From positions 1-25,268 of IMG/VR virus record IMGVR_UViG_3300036985_002634: DNA of 25,268 bases. One strand, written 5' to 3'. The translations under genes were made by a program, and so were the position numbers. This DNA is from a virus. Shown piece after piece: positions 18,965-25,268 of this stretch. A model generated the notes under the pieces. That model saw only the letters and a list, made by a program, of their open reading frames with translations. It did no database searches and had not been told where the DNA came from. Every line of letters starts with the position of its first letter. Within the stretch, counting starts at the first letter, position 1.

Positions 18965-21142
18965 TTACTCTTCCCTGACCACAGTCCAATCGAGTGTTGC
19001 CGCATCCAAGTCTAATCTAAAAACGGTCCTCCTGATATCTCCGTTCTTGTTTGTCACCGACCGGACACGGTAAGCGTACCTGCGACCACCGGGCGTTGTG
19101 TAGAACGTAGCCGTCCGCTCAGCCTCGGTAGCCGGGGTTGTCTTGGTTACCGTCTCGCCCCTGGCAAACGCCCCCTGTGCAAACTCCCTTTCCCGTCTCT
19201 CGATATCGGCATACCGCTTCTTGTACTCAGCTTCCATGGTAGGAAACTGCGAGATAATCCCAGGGCCTTGCTCGTAAGCAGCAGCCAGTAGGTCGAGTTG
19301 TTTGGCATCGGTAGCTGCGCCGTACATCGTGAATCCCGGGAGTCCAACCTCCCCAAACTTGCCGCGCAAAATATTTGTCTCTAGGAACGTCTCAAGCGAA
19401 GCCTCGACGTGTTTGTCGATGGACGACTGCGCCGCCATCATCAGTTTCTCCGGCGTGATCCCCGGCTGCCTGGATAGCGACTCCAGCGCCGCCAAAGCAT
19501 TCCCCATCTCTATCGCAAGTGCCGACCGGTCATTCGTATTCGCCGCAGCCATAGATGTCTGATAATAGGTTGACAGCATGGATGCCGCTTGCTTGTAGTC
19601 ATCCCGACCGTTGAACGGTTGGATACGAGCATTCCACTTCGCCGCGTCATCCGCAGAAATCCCATGCCCAACTTGCTCTGCTATCCACTGTGTTTTCTGC
19701 TCCACCGTCCATGACGAGTAGTCAAATAGCACCTTTCCGCCAACTTTGGCCGACGCGCCGAACACTCTCCGGTACGCCTCAATTTCCATGGCTTCTGTGG
19801 TCGAGCCTTCACCACTCTCGTGTCGCTTCTGCAACTCTAATCTCTTCGCAAGGATAGCTTCGTAGGCTTTCTCGTCACGGTTCCCGTTCGCATCAAGAAT
19901 CTTGTACCCGTTCCATGCTTCGTTGATTACAGCGATAGGCACTTCAATCCCGGGATTCTTCCCTGCGTCTACCGCCCCATACAGCTTCCCGTACAACGGG
20001 GCCTCTTGCGATACGACACCGGCCTCAATCTGCTTACGGGACTTCACTGCCAACTCGTAAGCTGACCGTATCTCCTTGAATCCAGTGTCGTTATATAGAG
20101 CCGGAGCCTGGGCCGTACCAGCCAATCCCGTCTCCATAGACTCCAAGGATGGCATTTCGGCTTCCATGTTCTGCGACGCCGAGAACAACTGTGTGATTGC
20201 TTTGTTAGCATTCTGACTCTGCTGCGCCTCAAGCCGTTTGTCGGGCGTAAGATTCCAAGCACTAAACAGGGACTCGACTCTTGAGCGTACTACCGTGTCA
20301 TGCGTTGTCCCGGCGAATGCAGCGGCAGCAGACCGCAACTCCTCCGGTGTCGTGTATTCTCCGTTGAGATACTTCTTGTCAAACTCTGGCCACTTCGCGT
20401 CAGCGTCTGCTTGCTTCTGCCTCTGAGCAATATTTGCAAGAGCCGTTGTTTCAAACTGGTAGGACGCGATCATGTCCTCTACTTGACCTTCCTCAAGGCC
20501 ATAGTCCGTAGTCGCCAACAGTTGGATTGCCTTATCGTTGCCGAGCTTGTCAAGTTCCTTCTTGACCTTGTTGTAGTTTCCAATCTTCACGTTGTCCATT
20601 ATCAACTTTACGGACTCTTCTTTGGTCATCGCCCCCGACCGGAATAGTCCAAGGCCAATATCAGGAATTAGTTCAGGCATCCCCATACGGGCTGCGTCCA
20701 TAATGGCGCCCATGCCCGCAGCCTCCGCTTTAACGTCTATCTCGTCTATCGCCATCTTGCGATAGGTGTCTGTTACCGTCTCTCCCTGGACTGTCCACCA
20801 TTTCGCAAACTCATCCCGTGCATCCTGCGTCGTTATGTACTTCGCCGCTGCCTTCTGTTCAATATTTTTCTTTTGTTCGTCCCATCCCTTCCACGTCGCT
20901 TCCCAATTCGGAGCCGTAGAGTTCTGAGCAGCGTAGTCATACTCGTTCGCCGCAGACATGGCATACCGCTGTGCTTCGGTGAACTCCGTAAACACCTTGC
21001 CCTTGTAGAGGGCTTCCCCAGCCTGCCCCGCCGCCTTGGTCAGTGTATCAAGCAGATTAAGGGCTTGCTGACCAAATCTCTGTAGAGACTTACCACGCTG
21101 GAGTTCTGCCCCGGTATCGGGGTATGCGATATCAATAGCCAC
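18965..21142 (-). CDS. Internal virion protein, T7 gp15-like position
   Basis: A 725-aa mostly helical protein. I chose GTG 21142 (GGAGG 5 nt upstream, short overlap with the gp14-like stop) over a longer in-frame start at 21181. It begins AIDIAYPDTGAELQRGKSLQ and continues with many amphipathic helices (MDAARMGMPELIPDIGLGLF; VKKELDKLGNDKAIQLLATT). It ends with a beta-rich tail (YTTPGGRRYAYRVRSVTNKN). Size and order (after gp14-like, before gp16-like) support an ejection-core protein; sequence similarity to T7 gp15 is not obvious by eye. Confidence 0.78.
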   Translation of the reverse strand: MAIDIAYPDTGAELQRGKSLQRFGQQALNLLDTLTKAAGQAGEALYKGKVFTEFTEAQRYAMSAANEYDYAAQNSTAPNWEATWKGWDEQKKNIEQKAAAKYITTQDARDEFAKWWTVQGETVTDTYRKMAIDEIDVKAEAAGMGAIMDAARMGMPELIPDIGLGLFRSGAMTKEESVKLIMDNVKIGNYNKVKKELDKLGNDKAIQLLATTDYGLEEGQVEDMIASYQFETTALANIAQRQKQADADAKWPEFDKKYLNGEYTTPEELRSAAAAFAGTTHDTVVRSRVESLFSAWNLTPDKRLEAQQSQNANKAITQLFSASQNMEAEMPSLESMETGLAGTAQAPALYNDTGFKEIRSAYELAVKSRKQIEAGVVSQEAPLYGKLYGAVDAGKNPGIEVPIAVINEAWNGYKILDANGNRDEKAYEAILAKRLELQKRHESGEGSTTEAMEIEAYRRVFGASAKVGGKVLFDYSSWTVEQKTQWIAEQVGHGISADDAAKWNARIQPFNGRDDYKQAASMLSTYYQTSMAAANTNDRSALAIEMGNALAALESLSRQPGITPEKLMMAAQSSIDKHVEASLETFLETNILRGKFGEVGLPGFTMYGAATDAKQLDLLAAAYEQGPGIISQFPTMEAEYKKRYADIERREREFAQGAFARGETVTKTTPATEAERTATFYTTPGGRRYAYRVRSVTNKNGDIRRTVFRLDLDAATLDWTVVREE

Positions 21143-22091
21143 CAGAGCCTCCAAATTGCAGTTCAGGGACAGCGGCCACAAACCCGCTATTGTTCAAGTA
21201 CGACCGACTATTAGTTGGCGTGAACGAGGTAGTTTGGGGAGTAGCCGACGGTAGCTTCGATACATTCTGCGCTATCCCATATCCGGCACTCGCCGCATCC
21301 ATTATCCCGCCCAACGCTGTAAGGGCCATCCCGGTCCCCTGCATCCATTCAGCCTGAGTCTGCATGTACGCTTGGTCGTCCTCGGACGTAGCACGGTTGT
21401 ACTCCGTAAGCGTCTGTTGCGCCGTAGCCTGCGCCTCCCGCGTGTCTTGTGCACGAATCGTGTCAGCATAGTTCAGTTCCGCCCGAAGCATGTTGTTGCG
21501 GATAACTTGCTGTGTGTATGCCCCCTCGGCCCGCGCCACGCCAATCCCGAGATTGGCGACGGCCACCCGTCTTCCAACAGCCTTACTGACACTCGCTGCC
21601 ATCTTGAGCACGGAACCACTCTCTACTGATACACCGCCAGCACCGGCGGCGGCACCAATCTGCCCCTTAGTCTCTTCACCGGTACGCGCAGTCTCAAGCC
21701 CCTGAACGGCTTGCCCGGCCACTTGAGCCGCGGTTTGGAGCTTCGATACATCCGCTTGCCCTTCCAACTCATTCAGCGTCATGCTTAGGTTGGTAGCAGC
21801 GGCCTCCCTGTCTGCCTCTATGTCGTCAAGCTCGGTCTGGAGGGCTTGCTGAATCTGGTCGTAATATCCACCTGGCTCGTTGAGGATATCAAGGTTCTCG
21901 GCTTGTTGCCGCAGCCGTTCCGCCTCGGCGTCCTGCTGCTGCATTTCGCCTACCGTAATTAGGCCAACGATAGCCCCGGCCAAGAAGCCTAGGAAAGTCC
22001 CAATACCGGGAAGGAACAACGACCCGGCTATGGCTCCAGCAGCAGCAGCCCCGCCTACGGTCCCAATTTGCAATGCCGGATCAACAGCCAT
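21132..22091 (-). CDS. Internal virion protein, T7 gp14-like
   Basis: A 319-aa protein. A glycine-rich hydrophobic segment lies at about 12-47 (GGAAAAGAIAGSLFLPGIGT, then FLGFLAGAIVGLITVG), as in gp14-like proteins that insert in the outer membrane. A long helical region follows (MQQQDAEAERLRQQAENLDI ... RVAVANLGIGVARAEGAYTQ ... MQTQAEWMQGTGMALTALGG), with a polar tail (GFVAAVPELQFGGSGGY). TAATG overlap with the nozzle gene. First of the three ejection proteins. Confidence 0.82.
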   Translation of the reverse strand: MAVDPALQIGTVGGAAAAGAIAGSLFLPGIGTFLGFLAGAIVGLITVGEMQQQDAEAERLRQQAENLDILNEPGGYYDQIQQALQTELDDIEADREAAATNLSMTLNELEGQADVSKLQTAAQVAGQAVQGLETARTGEETKGQIGAAAGAGGVSVESGSVLKMAASVSKAVGRRVAVANLGIGVARAEGAYTQQVIRNNMLRAELNYADTIRAQDTREAQATAQQTLTEYNRATSEDDQAYMQTQAEWMQGTGMALTALGGIMDAASAGYGIAQNVSKLPSATPQTTSFTPTNSRSYLNNSGFVAAVPELQFGGSGGY

Positions 22092-24772
22092 TACCTATCC
22101 CCACTTTCCGAGTCTGCCAGTAGACCCACTACTTCAAACGGGGTAGGCTGCGTGACTACGAGCCATAGGTAGTTGTCCCGGTCAAACTGCCCCGGGAAGT
22201 TCACCGGTACAATATCCGTAGTGAGTAGCGCCGTGCTCGACAAGGCCAAGACGGCTTCCGTGGCAAGGGTGTACGTCGGCCCCATGAACCCACCAAGGGA
22301 GTCATGCACCCACAACAGCGTGTTACTCGTCCTTCGGTTGAGGCCAGCCCCGCTACCGTTAGGCGACCCGTAGTCGCTTCGCATGGTCTGGAGCTTCGAC
22401 GTATAGGGAAGACCAGCGTGCGCTGTAGTCCCGCTATACCCCGTCGTAAACGCTATAGTTCCGGAGGCGGCCACAGTAAGACCGGACAGCCACTCGTTGC
22501 CGTCTATCAGCACGTCCACGAGTTTTCCCGCAAGGTGCGTCAAGGAGCCCATCGTCGCAAAGGTCGCTCCAGCGGTCACGCTCACCCCGCTGTCCAGATA
22601 GTGAGCCGACGTTTGGGATGCCGGGTTCAACGTGCTGAAATATTCCACGTACCTCTTCGTGGAACCCCCGATTGTTCTCTTGACGATTGCCCATACCTCG
22701 TCCTCTGCCCCGCTCGTTGGGACTACTGCGATGCTTTCAAAGTCTCCATCAGTAACTATGCGTGTCCATGCCACTACGTTAGGCGGATGGTAGGTAAGCG
22801 CAAGGAGCGTCCCGTCCCCACGGATGGCGTAGAGAATAGCCTGCGGGTCGTCTTGGTGGGCAAGCTGCGTCACCCCACCCTCGGTGATATGCCCGGCATG
22901 GTAGGTAAGGTCTGGTGACTGCCATGCACCTGTTCCGGCTTGAGGGACGTAGCCACGGATGACTTCGCCGCCACGCTGCACAAAGACAATAGTGTCATGG
23001 ATGCGCACCGGCTTCACGTTGGCAGAGCCGAAGGTAGACTGCTTGAGTGCCTGTACCCCGTTAGGTGTGATGCCAAGGCCCGGCTGGCCACGAAGGACTA
23101 TCTCCTCGGTGCGGGTGCCAACTACAAGCTCCGTGCCGCCCATAATCCACTTAATATCTACGTTGCGATCGCCGGATAGTTTGTAAGTCCACGCTTCGTT
23201 GGCAAGGTCGCCAATGTAAAATACATTCGGCTTGCCCGTCCTCGACCCCCACACGGATGATGGCTCATTGTTTGTTGGACCTATGATAATTCGCTGTTCA
23301 TGAAATGTTACGTCTGCCGGATAATGGTCCGTAGCATCAAAGGATTCGGAATCTTTGGGTTTAGCTACTACGATTTGAGTGAAATAGGAAGTAGCTCCAT
23401 CGCCAATACCGACAAACACATCAGAACTTTGCTTTGTCCAAGTGATTCCATCGTCGCTTTTCAAAACATACGGAAAACCACCTACCGCCATGAACTGGTG
23501 GCCTGTCCATATCATGGACTGGATGGCAGCCGTAAGCCCAGACGGAGGGGACCGCCGTGTCCAACTCGTCCCATTTGCGCTGGTAATTATTTCGGCGCCT
23601 GCAACACTGCCGCCGTGAGCAACCCACAGGCCACTCCCCCCAGGCAGGCCATATGTTAGGCCGTACAGGCGAGTCGTCCCCGTCGGGGTAGTTCTTTGTG
23701 TCCATGCTCCTGTTACGCTGGTAGCCGTATAGATTGTACCAGTTAAGCCGGGATTACCGTAGGCGGATGCAACCCAAAGTGTTGTCGAATTATCTACAGC
23801 GCCAGAACTGTAAATGTCTGTCATGATAACAGAACCTGCCAACGCCACTGACGTCCAAGTGTGGGCATTTATTGAATATCCCGACTTCGCAACACCTCCT
23901 ATTCGCCAACCGTATTCAACAGGATTATAACCGATTGCAAAGAAGGTTCCAGTCGCAGGCGCGGATTTCTCTACCCAAGTAGTACCCAAATCGTAACTAA
24001 CCCATAGGCACCCACTGACTGCCGTGCTTTCATCGTTGATGAGTACCATTTTACTAGAACCGGCCCTAACATTGTAACCGCTATTAGCTGGAGTATTGGG
24101 TATGGTGGGGAATGTGCTAACCCACGATATGGCATCATCGCTTAAATAGGATTCGTTGGTTCCGACGACAATCCATGTCCCGTCCAACCATGCCCCTCTT
24201 AAAGCAGGCCCGTCACCGGTTGTCGGCAATACAATATCTTTCCAATCCTCACCGTCTATCGAAAACACCCCTCGCCCGTAAGAGCCAAAAATACCGATTC
24301 CGTTCCCAGATATGATAGGGTCTATTCCAAGCGTCCAACTCGCCGCACTGGTAAACGCCAACTTCCGCATGGCATACGCCGGGTGCGTCCAGTAGACAGC
24401 CTTCTCGTCGGGGATGTACTGCCACCGAAGGTCCGACAAGTCAGCCGTGCTCCACGGCGTCGCCACCTCGTATGGCGCACCGATGACACTGTGGCTCGAC
24501 TGCTGGAAGAACCGCATGTAGGCATCGCCAAGCTCCAGCACGAAGCTGTTGGTGGTGTCTATCTCAACCGGGACAAGAATGGTCTCGTCGGCAGAGTCTT
24601 TCACCTCACGGACAAACCGTGTCCCCGGGCGTCGGATGGCACTGCCGGTCTTGCGAACAATCCAGTTCTCAAGCGTCCGCGCCCCGCGCTGCGTTACCTC
24701 GTTGGCAATACCGTCGAGCCTCGGGTCTAGTTCCCCACTACCAAAGTCACGGGGAGGCGGTCGGCTTCTCAT
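22091..24772 (-). CDS. Tail nozzle (gp12-like) protein with inserted beta-propeller
   Basis: An 893-aa protein. Residues 1-140 (DFGSGELDPRLDGIANEVTQ, ARTLENWIVRKTGSAIRRPG, WQYIPDEKAVYWTHPAYAMR) and residues from about 478 (DATDHYPADVTFHEQRIIIG, ANEAWTYKLSGDRNVDIKWI, IVFVQRGGEVIRGYVPQAG) match podovirus tail tube/nozzle proteins (T7 gp12 type). Between them, residues about 150-455 hold seven Asp-box-like S-x-D-x-x-x-W motifs (SIDGEDW, SDDAISW, SYDLGTTW, SINAHTW, SVTGAW, SANGTSW, SDDGITW). ATGA overlap with the gp11-like gene. The inserted part looks AT-richer. Confidence 0.85.
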   Translation of the reverse strand: MRSRPPPRDFGSGELDPRLDGIANEVTQRGARTLENWIVRKTGSAIRRPGTRFVREVKDSADETILVPVEIDTTNSFVLELGDAYMRFFQQSSHSVIGAPYEVATPWSTADLSDLRWQYIPDEKAVYWTHPAYAMRKLAFTSAASWTLGIDPIISGNGIGIFGSYGRGVFSIDGEDWKDIVLPTTGDGPALRGAWLDGTWIVVGTNESYLSDDAISWVSTFPTIPNTPANSGYNVRAGSSKMVLINDESTAVSGCLWVSYDLGTTWVEKSAPATGTFFAIGYNPVEYGWRIGGVAKSGYSINAHTWTSVALAGSVIMTDIYSSGAVDNSTTLWVASAYGNPGLTGTIYTATSVTGAWTQRTTPTGTTRLYGLTYGLPGGSGLWVAHGGSVAGAEIITSANGTSWTRRSPPSGLTAAIQSMIWTGHQFMAVGGFPYVLKSDDGITWTKQSSDVFVGIGDGATSYFTQIVVAKPKDSESFDATDHYPADVTFHEQRIIIGPTNNEPSSVWGSRTGKPNVFYIGDLANEAWTYKLSGDRNVDIKWIMGGTELVVGTRTEEIVLRGQPGLGITPNGVQALKQSTFGSANVKPVRIHDTIVFVQRGGEVIRGYVPQAGTGAWQSPDLTYHAGHITEGGVTQLAHQDDPQAILYAIRGDGTLLALTYHPPNVVAWTRIVTDGDFESIAVVPTSGAEDEVWAIVKRTIGGSTKRYVEYFSTLNPASQTSAHYLDSGVSVTAGATFATMGSLTHLAGKLVDVLIDGNEWLSGLTVAASGTIAFTTGYSGTTAHAGLPYTSKLQTMRSDYGSPNGSGAGLNRRTSNTLLWVHDSLGGFMGPTYTLATEAVLALSSTALLTTDIVPVNFPGQFDRDNYLWLVVTQPTPFEVVGLLADSESGDR

Positions 24773-25268
24773 CTTACATCACTCCACAACTGCTCCGGCT
24801 CAGGCGTCCCCTCGCTCCCCATGGCGTTTGTCAACTTGGCTCTCGCAAGAGCACTCTGGTATTCGGCACGCATATCGGCCCGTAAGTTTTTGTCCGAGTG
24901 AATACGCATGCCTACGAACCACGCGAGTCTTGCAACAATCACTTCCACAAGGTCCGGTTCGTAGAGGCTCGGGTCTGTCTCTTGCTTCGTGTACACAATC
25001 CCGGCATTTTCCACATTCGTGTACAGCCGCGTCCGCTCTTTCCTCCATAGGTAACTCTCGTCCCTCCCGAATTGCTCGTCAATGACTTCCCACACCTTCA
25101 TGCAGTCGGTGGGAAGGTCGTATACGTAAGACCACTCACTTCCAGGCGATACCGTAACCCGGCCACCCGAAACCCATGCCGTATAACTCGTCCCGTCCGT
25201 CGAAGTACCGTCAAGGCCGTACAAGGATATGGCGTTAGACGTTGCCGACTTAACCCGGAACGTGTATC
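24769..25268 (-). CDS. Tail tube (gp11-like) protein, partial, N-terminus off the right edge
   Basis: The frame is open to the window edge: YTFRVKSATSNAISLYGLDG precedes the TTG at 25224, so that codon is not the true start. The visible 165 residues include SGGRVTVSPGSEWSYVYDLP, TDCMKVWEVIDEQ, RLYTNVENAGIVYTKQETDP and YEPDLVEVIVARLAWFVGMR. This is the pattern of podovirus tail tubular protein A (T7 gp11 type), which joins portal to nozzle. It ends in ATGA overlap with the nozzle gene, as in T7-like order. Confidence 0.85.
   Translation of the reverse strand, partial: YTFRVKSATSNAISLYGLDGTSTDGTSYTAWVSGGRVTVSPGSEWSYVYDLPTDCMKVWEVIDEQFGRDESYLWRKERTRLYTNVENAGIVYTKQETDPSLYEPDLVEVIVARLAWFVGMRIHSDKNLRADMRAEYQSALARAKLTNAMGSEGTPEPEQLWSDVR

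Overview
This window is part of the genome of a tailed double-stranded DNA phage with podovirus-type virion genes. Every gene I can support reads on the minus strand, so reading order runs from high to low coordinates. The genes are packed end to end, mostly with ATGA, GTGA, TGATG or TAATG start/stop overlaps, and many have strong GGAGG-type ribosome binding sites. A lipobox protein, an ejection core resembling T7 gp14/15/16 and a zinc amidase point to a Gram-negative host; this is inference. No integrase, RNA polymerase, capsid, portal or large terminase gene is visible.

Late module (about 25268 down to 11281): a partial gp11-like tail tube gene, a gp12-like nozzle carrying an inserted seven-repeat beta-propeller, three gp14/15/16-like internal virion proteins, a small tail or fibre protein, a coiled-coil/membrane-anchor protein, an amidase endolysin, a holin-like three-helix membrane protein and two coiled-coil membrane genes overlapping in different frames (spanin candidates). 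The module ends at a clear intrinsic terminator (11281-11310).

Middle module (about 11267 down to 5401): it starts at a sigma70-type promoter whose -10 box lies exactly 7 nt before an ATG. Many small genes follow, including zinc-knuckle proteins and a putative DNA-binding or recombination accessory protein. A lambda O-like replication initiator gene carries four contiguous 23-bp iterons inside its coding sequence, a probable origin. Its leader contains interleaved inverted repeats.

Accessory cassette (about 5401 down to 2595): this stretch looks more GC-rich. It holds a run of tiny membrane proteins sharing an EQR...IV motif, a lipoprotein, a Trp/Arg-rich 68-aa protein, a radical SAM enzyme and a translationally coupled 53-aa protein with a Gly-Gly-Gly-Asn-Cys tail. 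The radical SAM gene with its two flanking small genes is the best candidate for an undescribed system.

Left end (2583 down to 1): a NinG-like HNH protein, an odd tRNA with a CAU anticodon, two small genes, a second promoter of the same TATTAT-N7-ATG design driving a small helix-turn-helix gene, a calcineurin-like phosphoesterase and two further small genes. The order NinG-like, small HTH, phosphoesterase parallels ninG-ninH-ninI of lambda. The phage therefore looks mosaic: lambda-like replication and nin-like logic joined to a T7-like ejection and tail module.
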